Assembly (NCBI RefSeq): GCF_025685565.1
Contig: NZ_JAGSYE010000002.1
Location: 620,001 to 684,000 of the forward strand
Direction: 5' to 3'
Source: Granulicella aggregans
GTDB lineage: Bacteria; Acidobacteriota; Terriglobia; Terriglobales; Acidobacteriaceae
Length of the DNA stretch: 64,000 nucleotides
Position numbers and translations under genes: made by a program
The notes under the pieces: model-generated
What the model saw: only the letters and a program-made list of their open reading frames with translations
What the model was told of the DNA's origin: nothing
Databases searched by the model: none
Shown here: one piece after another, positions 35,439-42,649 of the stretch
How the letters are laid out: each line of letters opens with the position of its first letter
Numbering within the stretch: the first letter of the stretch is position 1

Positions 35439-35548
35439 AAGCCTCCGATTTTCAGCCTTCGAGATGAATGTCGTGCAAAATTGCATGAGGACGGATTCGC
35501 TTTCGAGAAGGCGGATTCAAGGATCGAGCACGGTGCGGATGGGATTAG

Positions 35549-35567
35549 TATACCCCGGTAGGGTATA
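35549..35567. promoter_or_regulatory. Likely CsoR/RcnR-family operator
   Basis: TATACCCCGGTAGGGTATA: perfect 7-bp arms (TATACCC and GGGTATA) around a 5-base spacer. The TACCC...GGGTA pattern is the form of CsoR/RcnR-type operators (G/C runs flanked by TA). It lies 11 bases before the start of the regulator gene and between it and the divergent porin gene, overlapping TAGTAT on the plus strand and TATACT on the minus strand, both -10-like. Confidence 0.7.
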
Positions 35568-35577
35568 GGCGAGAGAC

Positions 35578-35856
35578 ATGACGAGCGACAAGCCTGGTAA
35601 AGAACGTGTGAAATTACTGAATCGCGTCAAACGCCTGCGCGGCCAGTTGGATGCGGTCGAGCGCACCCTGGCGGAGGATCGCGAGTGCGCGGACGTGCTG
35701 ATGCTGCTGGCTGCCGTGCGCGGCGGAATCAACGGCCTGATGGCGGAGGTGCTTGAAGACCACATCCGGCTGCACCTGCTGCAGGACGGCCGGGTACCGC
35801 TGACTCCGGAGCTCGGAGAGGAGTTGATCGACCTGGTGAGGGCGTATCTGAAGTGA
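35578..35856 (+). CDS. CsoR/RcnR/FrmR-family metal- or formaldehyde-sensing repressor
   Basis: 92 aa, all-helical family without a classical helix-turn-helix. RVKRLRGQLDAVERTLAEDR begins helix 1-2, and the sensing residues are C37 (EC), H62 and H66 (EDHIRLHL). The x-C-H-H pattern fits RcnR/InrS/FrmR more than CsoR (C-H-C). Ligand might be Ni, Co, Cu or formaldehyde. ATG 35578 is preceded by the inverted repeat just described, so it probably represses itself and perhaps the divergent porin. The fitAB-like module begins 44 bp after its stop. Confidence 0.92.
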   Translation: MTSDKPGKERVKLLNRVKRLRGQLDAVERTLAEDRECADVLMLLAAVRGGINGLMAEVLEDHIRLHLLQDGRVPLTPELGEELIDLVRAYLK

Positions 35857-35882
35857 TATCACTTTTATCGAAGTGATATCAT
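35853..35882. promoter_or_regulatory. Tandem palindromes in front of the FitAB-like module
   Basis: GTGATATCAC (35853-35862, perfect palindrome) and GTGATATCAT (35873-35882, nine of ten bases the same) with centres 20 bp apart, i.e. two helical turns. Each is preceded by AA, so AAGTGATATCA repeats directly. The first overlaps the TGA stop of the CsoR-like gene. This is a good fit for cooperative binding by a ribbon-helix-helix antitoxin. Confidence 0.7.
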
Positions 35883-35900
35883 TCGGTTGTGAGGTGACCC

Positions 35901-36143
35901 ATGGCTGCTGTGACGATTCGCAATCTATCGGACGAAACACATCGCGCCCTGAAGGTCAGGGCAAAGCAAAAAGGTAGAAGCACCGAGGCGGAGATTCGTT
36001 CGATTCTTGACGAGGTAGTGAATCCACCTGAGCGGCTCAAGATTGGGACGGAGTTGGCGAAGCTAGGCAAGCTGTTCGGCGGTGTGGAACTGGATATCAA
36101 GCGTGATCAAACGCCCGCTGGAAGCACAGTAAATTTTGAATAA
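35901..36143 (+). CDS. FitA-type ribbon-helix-helix antitoxin
   Basis: 80 aa. N-terminal ribbon-helix-helix motif: AAVTIRNLSDETHRALKVRA as strand and helix A, KGRSTEAEIRSILDEVV as helix B, the FitA/StbC pattern. The C-terminal tail (KLGKLFGGVELDIKRDQ) should insert in the toxin's active site. ATG 35901 follows GAGGTG. The toxin gene starts 14 bp after its stop. The tandem palindromes upstream are its probable binding sites. Confidence 0.92.
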   Translation: MAAVTIRNLSDETHRALKVRAKQKGRSTEAEIRSILDEVVNPPERLKIGTELAKLGKLFGGVELDIKRDQTPAGSTVNFE

Positions 36144-36157
36144 CTGAGAGCGTCCGA

Positions 36158-36577
36158 ATGATTTTGGTCGATACGAACGTTCTCTCCGAACCGATGAAGC
36201 CAACCGCAAACGCGACGGTTCTTTCCTGGCTGGACAAACAGCAGGATGGAACGCTTTATCTGGCGGCAACCAGCTTCGCTGAATCCTTGTCGGGGATCGA
36301 GCTTCTTCCGAAGGGTAGACGCAAGCAAGTGTTGTCTACGACATTTGAGACGCTCGTGCGTCGGCTCTTCAAGAATCGTGTTCTGCCTTTCGATGATCGA
36401 GCGGCAGTTGAGTATTCGAGGGCAGTCGCGATCGCCAGGAGCAAAGGTCGCAGCATCTCCATCGCGGACGGTCAGATCGCTGCCATCGCAGCCGTCCACG
36501 GCTTCACCGTCGCGACCAGAGACACAGCGCCCTTCCTCGCAGCCGGAGTGCCGGTTTTGAACCCGTGGCAAGAATGA
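36158..36577 (+). CDS. FitB-type PIN-domain toxin
   Basis: 139 aa PIN protein with the acidic set D5 (ILVDTNVLSEPM), E (TSFAESLSGIELL), D (SIADGQIAAIAA) and D (VATRDTAPF). The FitB/NtrR subgroup is recognisable by SEPMKP and the LPKGRRK stretch. It should be a Mg-dependent RNase held by the FitA-type protein above. It is followed by a 320 bp non-coding or small-peptide region before thiG. Confidence 0.92.
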   Translation: MILVDTNVLSEPMKPTANATVLSWLDKQQDGTLYLAATSFAESLSGIELLPKGRRKQVLSTTFETLVRRLFKNRVLPFDDRAAVEYSRAVAIARSKGRSISIADGQIAAIAAVHGFTVATRDTAPFLAAGVPVLNPWQE

Positions 36578-36598
36578 TTCCCTGTTTTCACCCGCCGT

Positions 36599-36627
36599 TT
36601 GACATCCAATCTCCCCGGCGCTACCTT
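36599..36627 (+). promoter_or_regulatory. Candidate strong promoter for the small peptide cassette
   Basis: TTGACA (36599-36604), a 17-base spacer, then TACCTT (36622-36627), which keeps the conserved first two bases and last T of TATAAT. It sits 15-20 bases before the AAAGGAGG ribosome-binding site at 36641-36648. Placement and spacing make this the best -35/-10 pair in this stretch. Confidence 0.55.
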
Positions 36628-36648
36628 CTAGCTACACGGGAAAGGAGG

Positions 36649-36714
36649 ATGGTCCAGCCTATGAAAATTGATTGTTCCAGTTGCAAAACGCTACGTGAGG
36701 TGACTGAGGCTTAG
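36649..36714 (+). CDS. Putative leader-type peptide (21 aa) with Cys-Ser-Ser-Cys
   Basis: ATG 36649 directly abuts an AAAGGAGG site; the in-frame ATG 36661 gives a better 12-base spacing and a 17-residue peptide. The peptide contains MKIDCSSCKTLREV and ends with TAG at 36712-36714, which lies inside the stem of the terminator at 36704-36747. Too short to carry a fold. The layout (promoter, strong ribosome-binding site, short ORF, terminator) is that of a leader peptide/attenuator or of a free-standing micropeptide. No homologue is known to me. Confidence 0.45.
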   Translation: MVQPMKIDCSSCKTLREVTEA

Positions 36715-36747
36715 AGCGTCCTTGCTCTAGTCCCAGCGGTTTTTTTT
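36704..36747 (+). terminator. Intrinsic terminator overlapping the small peptide stop
   Basis: The core stem TAGAGC (36712-36717) and GCTCTA (36724-36729) is extended by GG/CC and CTG/CAG pairs (36704-36709 with 36732-36736), with small bulges. Eight T follow at 36740-36747. The peptide's stop codon is in the core stem, so a ribosome finishing the peptide would interfere with folding. Confidence 0.7.
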
Positions 36748-36815
36748 CTCAAGTATCCCCGCAGCGGCCCATGCACGAGTATGGACGCCTCAAGTCAATC
36801 CCACCAGTCTACCGC

Positions 36816-36849
36816 CGAACGGCCCACATCTCCGGATGCGGGCCGTTCG
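36816..36849. terminator. Very stable hairpin with UCCG loop upstream of thiG
   Basis: CGAACGGCCC (36816-36825) pairs with GGGCCGTTCG (36840-36849); inside are CATC/GATG and a C(UCCG)G tetraloop, a stable UNCG type. It ends 49 bases before the thiG start. Only TTT follows, so it could be a terminator for the upstream cassette, an RNA-stability element or part of a regulatory leader. Confidence 0.6.
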
Positions 36850-36898
36850 CTTTAATCCTCATCCCTTCCCTCTCCTTCTTTCGCCGTAAAATAAGCGC

Positions 36899-37672
36899 AT
36901 GATGTCGCCATTGGTAATCGCCGGAAAAGCCTTTCAGTCGCGCCTGATCGTGGGCACGGGCAAGTACAAGGACGGAGCCGAGACACAGGCTGCTGTCGAA
37001 GCCTCAGGCGCGGAGATGGTCACTGTCGCGGTGCGCCGCGTGAACCTCGACCGGTCGCGTGAGTCGCTACTCGACTTCCTCGACCCGGAACGATACTTTC
37101 TTCTGCCCAACACCGCCGGTTGCTACACCGCCGAGGAGGCCATCCGCGCCGCTCGGCTTGGCCGCGAGGTGGGCCTTTCGGACTGGGTGAAGATCGAGGT
37201 CATCGGCGACCAAGCGACACTGTATCCGGACATTCAAGCGACGCTCGAAGCGACCCGCGTCCTCGTCAAAGAGGGGTTCACCGTCCTTCCCTATACGTCT
37301 GATGACATTGTGTTTGCGAAGCGCCTGATCGATGCGGGTGCAGCCGCAGTCATGCCTCTGGGAGCGCCGATCGGTAGCGGTCTCGGCCTCCAGAACACGG
37401 CCAACCTCCGCATCCTGCGCGAGCTGATCACCGAAGTTCCGCTGATCGTGGACGCTGGCGTAGGCACGGCGTCGGACGCTGCTCTAGCGATGGAGTTGGG
37501 CTTCGATGCGGTGCTTATGAATACTGCCATCGCCGCCGCCAGCGACCCCATCCTGATGGCCGACGCGATGCAGCATGCTGTGCTCGCAGGGCGACAGGCG
37601 TTTCTTGCGGGGAGGATGCCGAGGAGGCTGTATGCGACGGCTAGTTCGCCGCTCGAGGGGATTTCAAAGTAA
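36899..37672 (+). CDS. thiG: Thiazole synthase ThiG
   Basis: 257 aa TIM barrel. Recognised by [41 protein letters not shown] with the Schiff-base Lys, [19 protein letters not shown], and [20 protein letters not shown]. It joins deoxyxylulose-5-phosphate, dehydroglycine and ThiS thiocarboxylate sulfur into the thiazole of thiamine. ThiS, ThiF and ThiO/H are not next to it, so the pathway is split over the genome. No TPP riboswitch motif was found in its leader. Confidence 0.96.
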   Translation: MMSPLVIAGKAFQSRLIVGTGKYKDGAETQAAVEASGAEMVTVAVRRVNLDRSRESLLDFLDPERYFLLPNTAGCYTAEEAIRAARLGREVGLSDWVKIEVIGDQATLYPDIQATLEATRVLVKEGFTVLPYTSDDIVFAKRLIDAGAAAVMPLGAPIGSGLGLQNTANLRILRELITEVPLIVDAGVGTASDAALAMELGFDAVLMNTAIAAASDPILMADAMQHAVLAGRQAFLAGRMPRRLYATASSPLEGISK

Positions 37673-37780
37673 CCCAAGTGGTGCGCGAGATTGACCGAAA
37701 AAACGCCTTTCGGGAGATCTGATCAATTGAATACAGAATCCACGTCAGCATTCCTATAGTTTTCGACCATGGGTGTCCCG

Positions 37781-38008
37781 ATGACGGATCAAAGTTCTAG
37801 TTCTTTCACACATAGGCGGAAACAAGACGGCTCGCACGATTCGATCTGCCTCGCCTGTCTCGCGACGATCTCCTCACATATGAGTGAAGCGGGTCTGGAA
37901 AGAGAAGAGCAGGATCACGTCTGCTCCTTTTCCTTCCGATCTATTCGGTCAAAGCGCACGATCGACACTGTTCCGACGAACGTACGATTTCCTTTGCGCA
38001 TGTCTTGA
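37781..38008 (+). CDS. Small protein with C-x2-C and H-x-C motif, possible zinc ribbon
   Basis: 75 aa from ATG 37781 (MTDQSSSSF). The N-terminal half carries RRKQDGSHDSICLACLATI, then HMSEAGLEREEQDHVC: a C-x2-C pair and an H-x-C pair, arranged as a possible zinc site. The C-terminal half is basic and not conserved in an obvious way. I have a general memory of similar short proteins with DGSHDSIC in Acidobacteria genomes, unverified. No known function; stands alone after thiG. Confidence 0.6.
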   Translation: MTDQSSSSFTHRRKQDGSHDSICLACLATISSHMSEAGLEREEQDHVCSFSFRSIRSKRTIDTVPTNVRFPLRMS

Positions 38009-38094
38009 ATCGACAACAAGAGTGGGCTCCGTGTTTTTTGTCTTCAAAAATACGCGTAGGGACGACCGACGAGATCATCGATTCGAGGCGCTAA

Positions 38095-38376
38095 GTGAAC
38101 AGACTACTCGGGTGCCTTCGCTGTATTGCTCAGCCTGACCTCTACTCGCTTGAGCAGTGGATCGCTCTGAGCTTGAGCATTACTTGCCTAGGAGTCGATG
38201 CCTACGCGGTCTTCCTCACGATCACAGGTTCACCCCTGTCTGTCGGTTCATTCAGCATCGATATGTCAGGTCATGAAGCACTCATGTGGACGTTCGAAGG
38301 CTTGCTTGTACTGGCCGTAGCTGGTCTCTTGGCGTTCGCTTTTTCCACGCGCTCAGGCCTTCCTGATATCGAATAG
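38095..38376 (+). CDS. Small hypothetical membrane protein
   Basis: 93 aa from a GTG at 38095 with GAGG about 12 bases before it. Two hydrophobic helices: WIALSLSITCLGVDAYAVFL at about residues 22-42 and TFEGLLVLAVAGLLAFAF at about 66-84, with a short polar loop between and CLRC near the N-terminus. No family recognised. The start and reality are uncertain because there is no neighbour in an operon with it. Confidence 0.5.
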   Translation: MNRLLGCLRCIAQPDLYSLEQWIALSLSITCLGVDAYAVFLTITGSPLSVGSFSIDMSGHEALMWTFEGLLVLAVAGLLAFAFSTRSGLPDIE

Positions 38377-38543
38377 CTGTGCACTTTTTTCCAATCGGCA
38401 GGAAGCTGCCGAAACCCCGGCACAACCAGCCTCGTCCAAACCATCAGATTGCAAAATCAGTCAGTCGCCGATGCACGACTCTCGATCCATCACCCGACCC
38501 CACTGTTCCAGCATTCTTTTCCACCCTGTCGTAAACTCGCACC

Positions 38544-39053
38544 ATGCGCGTCTTCGGCATCGATTGCGGCACTGAGTTCACCGGCTACGGCGTGGTCGAG
38601 ATGGACCACGAGGCCCGCAACCCGAAGCTGGTTCATCTCTGCGCCGGAGCCATCAAGCTCAACAAGAAGGAGACCACTCCGCAGCGACTGGCGCAGGTCT
38701 ACGCGGAACTAATCGGGCTCATCGCGCTGCACCAGCCTGACGTTGTGGCCATCGAAGAGGTCTTCTTCTCCGCCAACGCCAAGTCCGCGCTGAAGCTCGG
38801 CCAGGTACGCGGCGTCGCCATGCTGGCTGCTGCAACCTGCAAGATGCCGGTCGTCGAGTACGCTCCGTTGTCCATCAAGAGCGCGGTCGTCGGGTACGGT
38901 CTCGCCGCGAAAGAGCAGGTACAGTTCATGGTCACGCGGCTGCTCGAACTGGACGAGACGCCGGATTCTCCCGACGCCTGTGACGCTCTCGCCATCGCCA
39001 TCTGCCACATCCACACCGCGCAGACACTCACCCTGCAGGGAGCTTCTCGTTGA
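38544..39053 (+). CDS. ruvC: Crossover junction endodeoxyribonuclease RuvC
   Basis: 169 aa. RNase H-like fold with the four acidic catalytic residues: D7 in MRVFGIDCGTEFTGYG, Glu in VVAIEEVFF, and the Asp pair in DSPDACDALAIAI. Conserved middle: ANAKSALKLGQVRGVAMLAA. It resolves Holliday junctions made by RuvAB or RecA. Its stop overlaps the TTG start of the next gene by 4 bp; RuvAB are not in this window. Confidence 0.97.
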   Translation: MRVFGIDCGTEFTGYGVVEMDHEARNPKLVHLCAGAIKLNKKETTPQRLAQVYAELIGLIALHQPDVVAIEEVFFSANAKSALKLGQVRGVAMLAAATCKMPVVEYAPLSIKSAVVGYGLAAKEQVQFMVTRLLELDETPDSPDACDALAIAICHIHTAQTLTLQGASR

Positions 39054-39748
39054 ACGCACTTTCGCGACGCATCGCCCTGGTCTTCCTGCTCCTGCTTCTC
39101 ACCAGATTCGGATCGGCGCAGATTCAAACGCCTGTGCCTGTAGCGGAGGTCACTTTCCACTTCGAACGTCCGGGCCTTCCCGTGCCAAAGTTCACCCTAA
39201 CCGTTGACGAGTCCGGTCGCGCCCGCTATGAGGCAGACGAGGTTATCATCGCTGCGAGGGTAGCCACGGAGGCTGAACTGACCCCGGCGCATCATATCGA
39301 CCGCACGGTCACGCTCAGCAGAGCGACCACCCAGAAGATCTTCGCGAACGCCCGGGCATTGGACCTATTCAACATCGTCTGCGCTTCCAAGGCGAAGAAC
39401 ATCGCCGACACCGGCACCAAGACGCTGCGCTACTCCCAGGAGTTCCTGCACGGCAGTTGCACTTACAACTACTCCGAGAACAAGGGTGTGGTGCTGCTGA
39501 CCGATCTCTTCGTTGGGATCGCACGCACGCTGGATGTGGGCCGGAAGCTGGACTTCCAGCACCGCTTCGACCGGCTTGGCCTGGACAGCACCATGGCCAG
39601 CCTGTCTGAAGAGGTAGACGCCGGAAGAGCCGTGGAGGTGGGCGTGATCGCGCCGACCCTGCGCTCGCTCGCCGAAGACAGTGACGTGCTACAGCGCGTT
39701 CGCCAGCGCGCCGCCCGGCTGCTGCAAGTTGCGCAATCCCCTTCGTAA
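39050..39748 (+). CDS. Hypothetical exported protein coupled to ruvC
   Basis: 232 aa from TTG 39050 (overlap with the ruvC stop). Signal peptide: basic NALSRR, hydrophobic core IALVFLLLLLTRFGS, cleavage near AQ. The mature part begins with a beta-rich strip (VTFHFERPGLPVPKFTLTVD) and carries two Cys (IVCASK, GSCTYNYSENKG) that could form a disulfide, followed by helical regions. No recognised domain. Coupling to ruvC is probably operon economy rather than a repair role. Confidence 0.75.
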   Translation: MNALSRRIALVFLLLLLTRFGSAQIQTPVPVAEVTFHFERPGLPVPKFTLTVDESGRARYEADEVIIAARVATEAELTPAHHIDRTVTLSRATTQKIFANARALDLFNIVCASKAKNIADTGTKTLRYSQEFLHGSCTYNYSENKGVVLLTDLFVGIARTLDVGRKLDFQHRFDRLGLDSTMASLSEEVDAGRAVEVGVIAPTLRSLAEDSDVLQRVRQRAARLLQVAQSPS

Positions 39749-39874
39749 TCGCGCTGCGATCCGGTTTTGCATTACTCGCACCAGATTTTTTAGGCCGAGC
39801 GGTTCCGACGGCGCGTCTAAACCGTGTCGCGCGTGTTTCTATGGAGTGGAAGCACACGACTGAAGCACACGACG

Positions 39875-41509
39875 ATGGGAGTCGCGTCAATGTCCCTCAT
39901 TTCTTTTCTTGCCAGTTCGAAGTCCAGAGGCTCCGCCCGCAGCGGGATTCTGCTCCTCGCTGTCGTTGCGGTGGTTGGGGCCAGCATGTCCCGGCCCGCC
40001 TTTGCTCAGAGCGTTAAGCCATTTCGCACGGCGCGGCTGACCTACCTTGCAGGCGATGTGCGCGTGGAACAAAGCGGCACCTTGTCCGGATCGAAGGCGG
40101 TGGTGAATCTGCCGCTGGTGGAGGGCGCAGTGCTTTCCACGGGTGATGACGGAGAGGCCGAGGTAGAGTTTGAGGACGGCAGCCTGCTGCGGCTCACACC
40201 ACACTCCGGCGCAGGTCTGGTCAATCTCGGCATCGACAGCAGCGGCGAGTATCAGACCCGAATCACCATCCTGGGCGGCTTGGCGTACGTGGAACTACGC
40301 GGCGGCACCAAGTATCACTATCTGGTGGACGTCGGAGGCGACGAGATCTCGCCGATCGAAAATGCGATTGTCAGGGTCAACTACGATCAGGCTCCAGCGA
40401 GCATCTCGATTCTGGATGGAAGCGCACACCTGGTTGCGGCCAGCGGCTCGGACTTCTCGGCCACGGCGGGGCAGACGGTTCGGTCCGGCGATGCCTCCGA
40501 GGGGGGCACGTATATGGCTCGGGAGGTGGTCGCACCGGAGAGCTGGGACCAGTGGAATCAGGACCGCGATGCCGCAGCAGCCGGGGAAGCCTCGACCGAG
40601 ACGGATGTGCGGTCGAAGTACGCGGGGGATCAGGGTTATGGATGGTCGGACCTGGACGCGAATGGGAATTGGTACGACGTTCCGGGCCGGGGAGAGGTCT
40701 GGCAGCCCGACGTGGCTGCCGCGCCTGTCGATGACGGTAGTGGCGATGCTGCGGCCCAGTCTTCGTTCGACCCCTACAGCTATGGAAGCTGGGCGTACAC
40801 ACCCGCCGGCTACCTTTGGGCCTCTGGTTACGGATGGGGATGGTTGCCCTACCGCTGCGGGCAGTGGAACTACTGGGATGGCTTTGGATGGGCGTGGAGC
40901 CCCGGCATCAACTGCGGCGCCTTCGGCTTTGGCGGCTACTACGACGGCGGGGTGTACATCGGCCACGCTCCGGGCGACTACAAGAAGCCTGGCCGCCCGC
41001 TGCCAAAGCCGGGACCGGTGCATCCGATCCTTCGTGGCCGCGGAGGACCGGTACCGGTAGCGCCCGTGCATCCGATCCAGCGTCCAGATGCCAATAACCC
41101 GGAGCACCGCGACACCGGAGAGCGCGTGATCGCCGGCAACACCGTGATGCCTCTGCCGCGCACGGGAGGTCTGGTTCCGGCACAAAGCGCCTCGAGCAAC
41201 GCTCGAGCGACGATCGGGGCCGGAATGCGGCGAGACTACGCCGTTGACCGTTCCACCAGCACGCCGGTGACCGGAGTGCAGCCATCTGCCCTCTATGCGG
41301 CCCCGTCGTCAAACGCTCGTGCCGCCTGGCATCCGGTGCAATCAGGCGACGGAGCACGTCAGCCCGTGGCTGAGGGCAGCCGCGCGGTACCTGTAGTACG
41401 CTCCGAACCGGTCGCGCCTCAACGTCAGTCGGCTCCAGCTCCGCGGGCAGCACCTGCTTCTGCGCCTGCAACACATCCTGAAGCCGCACCCTCGGGTCAC
41501 CCGAAGTAA
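39875..41509 (+). CDS. Exported FecR-like / DUF6600 tryptophan-rich protein
   Basis: 544 aa from ATG 39875 (MGVASMSLISF); MSLI at 39890 is an alternative. Signal peptide with core SGILLLAVVAVVGASM and cleavage near AFAQ. Residues about 40-200 resemble a FecR-type beta domain (LTYLAGDVRVE, VLSTGDDGEAEVEFEDGSLL). Residues about 250-370 are Trp/Tyr/Gly-rich repeats typical of DUF6600: GSWAYTPAGYLWASGYGWGW, YRCGQWNYWDGFGWAWSPG. The remainder is low-complexity Pro/Ala/Ser (SAPAPRAAPASAP). Probably a surface or envelope protein; function unknown. Confidence 0.8.
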   Translation: MGVASMSLISFLASSKSRGSARSGILLLAVVAVVGASMSRPAFAQSVKPFRTARLTYLAGDVRVEQSGTLSGSKAVVNLPLVEGAVLSTGDDGEAEVEFEDGSLLRLTPHSGAGLVNLGIDSSGEYQTRITILGGLAYVELRGGTKYHYLVDVGGDEISPIENAIVRVNYDQAPASISILDGSAHLVAASGSDFSATAGQTVRSGDASEGGTYMAREVVAPESWDQWNQDRDAAAAGEASTETDVRSKYAGDQGYGWSDLDANGNWYDVPGRGEVWQPDVAAAPVDDGSGDAAAQSSFDPYSYGSWAYTPAGYLWASGYGWGWLPYRCGQWNYWDGFGWAWSPGINCGAFGFGGYYDGGVYIGHAPGDYKKPGRPLPKPGPVHPILRGRGGPVPVAPVHPIQRPDANNPEHRDTGERVIAGNTVMPLPRTGGLVPAQSASSNARATIGAGMRRDYAVDRSTSTPVTGVQPSALYAAPSSNARAAWHPVQSGDGARQPVAEGSRAVPVVRSEPVAPQRQSAPAPRAAPASAPATHPEAAPSGHPK

Positions 41510-41588
41510 ACAAGTTTCTTTGATTCGCGTAAAAGAGAGTTCGGCGACTCAACCAACTCTTCTCCTGGTGCGAGGGCATACTGAAGAG

Positions 41589-42545
41589 GTGACCGTCTCT
41601 GAACAACTTTTTATCTTTCTCGAAGCGGCGGTGGCCTTCGCTGGTCTGCTCTTTGGCAGCTTCCTGAATGTCTGCATCGCTCGTCTTCCGCAGGGCGAGA
41701 GCGTTGTGACGCCGCGCTCCCGGTGCCCGGCGTGCGGCCATGGGATTCGCTGGTACGACAACTTCCCTGTCCTCAGCTGGCTCGCGCTAAGAGCGCGCTG
41801 CCGCGATTGCAAATCGTCGATCTCCTGGCAGTATCCGGCTATTGAGTTGGCGACCGCGACGTGGTTTGCCATCGCCGGCTCCGGGTTTGCGAGAATGATC
41901 ACCTCGGCCCAGCCCGCCCAGGCTTACAGCGCGGAGGAGTGGGCGATCTCCGCGATCTCCGCCCTATCGAGCTCGGTCCTCGGCTTCTTGTTGATCGGGC
42001 TGATGGTGATGGACTGGCAGACCTATCTTCTACCAAATGCTTTCACTTTTGGCGGCATGGCAGCGGCTTTCTTCCTCACTTGCAGCGAAGCGATCTTTCT
42101 CGCTCCAGGCGAAGACCAGATCGTCCTGAACTCAACCCACCAACTCAGGCTGCGAAGCCCGGGAAGCTTCGCCTCGCAGGGCAATGTCTTCCTGACCGGA
42201 CCGGAGCACCTGATCTTTGGCAGAATCGCCGCCGCGTGCGGAATTGCGCTGCTGCTCCTGTCTATCCGGTGGATCTACAGGGCGCTACGCAAGCGCGAGG
42301 GCATGGGCATGGGCGACGTGAAGATGCTGGCAATGATCGCGGCGTTTCTGGGCTTCTGGCCGGCGATCCTCTCTCTCTTCGTGGGAGTTCTGGCGGCAGC
42401 CGTTTACTCCGTCGCACTGGTTACCAAAGGGCGGGCGACGGCGACGACCCGCATCGCCTTTGGAAGCTTTCTTGCTTTCGGCGGCCTGGTCTCTACCGTC
42501 TTCGGGGAGCGCCTCATCGCAGCGTATTCCCTTCTGCTGCAATGA
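41589..42545 (+). CDS. Prepilin peptidase / type IV leader peptidase (PilD)
   Basis: 318 aa from GTG 41589; the frame is open from 41520 but PilD proteins begin about 20-25 residues before GSFLNVCIARLP. The cytosolic zinc site is CPACGHGIRWYDNFPVLSW and CRDCKSSISW (two C-x2-C pairs). The catalytic Asp pair is in VMDWQTYLLPN and GMGMGDVKMLAM (GxGD-type aspartyl protease). It cleaves and N-methylates type IV pilin or type II secretion pseudopilins. No pilin gene is nearby. It ends just before the nuo promoter. Confidence 0.94.
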   Translation: MTVSEQLFIFLEAAVAFAGLLFGSFLNVCIARLPQGESVVTPRSRCPACGHGIRWYDNFPVLSWLALRARCRDCKSSISWQYPAIELATATWFAIAGSGFARMITSAQPAQAYSAEEWAISAISALSSSVLGFLLIGLMVMDWQTYLLPNAFTFGGMAAAFFLTCSEAIFLAPGEDQIVLNSTHQLRLRSPGSFASQGNVFLTGPEHLIFGRIAAACGIALLLLSIRWIYRALRKREGMGMGDVKMLAMIAAFLGFWPAILSLFVGVLAAAVYSVALVTKGRATATTRIAFGSFLAFGGLVSTVFGERLIAAYSLLLQ

Positions 42546-42564
42546 CTCCCAGCCAACCCCAAAA

Positions 42565-42588
42565 ATGGGACTTGACATTTCGTCCCAT
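42565..42588. promoter_or_regulatory. Inverted repeat around a TTGACA motif before nuoA
   Basis: ATGGGAC (42565-42571) pairs with GTCCCAT (42582-42588) across a 10-base loop TTGACATTTC that contains a -35-like TTGACA. No good -10 follows this copy, so it may be an operator for the downstream promoter or a hairpin at the end of the prepilin peptidase gene. Confidence 0.4.
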
Positions 42589-42609
42589 CATCCCAAAGCC
42601 CTTGTTTGC

Positions 42610-42638
42610 TTGACACTTGCCAGTCACGCTTCTAGTCT
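42610..42638 (+). promoter_or_regulatory. Candidate sigma70 promoter of the nuo operon
   Basis: TTGACA (42610-42615), 17-base spacer, TAGTCT (42633-42638). This would start transcription at about 42645, only a few bases before the nuoA ATG at 42650, giving a nearly leaderless mRNA. There is no clear Shine-Dalgarno sequence before that ATG, which fits. Confidence 0.55.
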
Positions 42639-42649
42639 CGAAACTGGCC

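Noticed and set aside
36600..36898. TPP riboswitch upstream of thiG
   Set aside because: No CTGAGA...ACCCTTTGAACCTGATC-type core could be found; only the peptide cassette and hairpins.
37884..38138. 84-aa open frame overlapping the Cys-rich small protein
   Set aside because: Different frame from the CxxC/HxC protein, lacking conserved pattern and good start.
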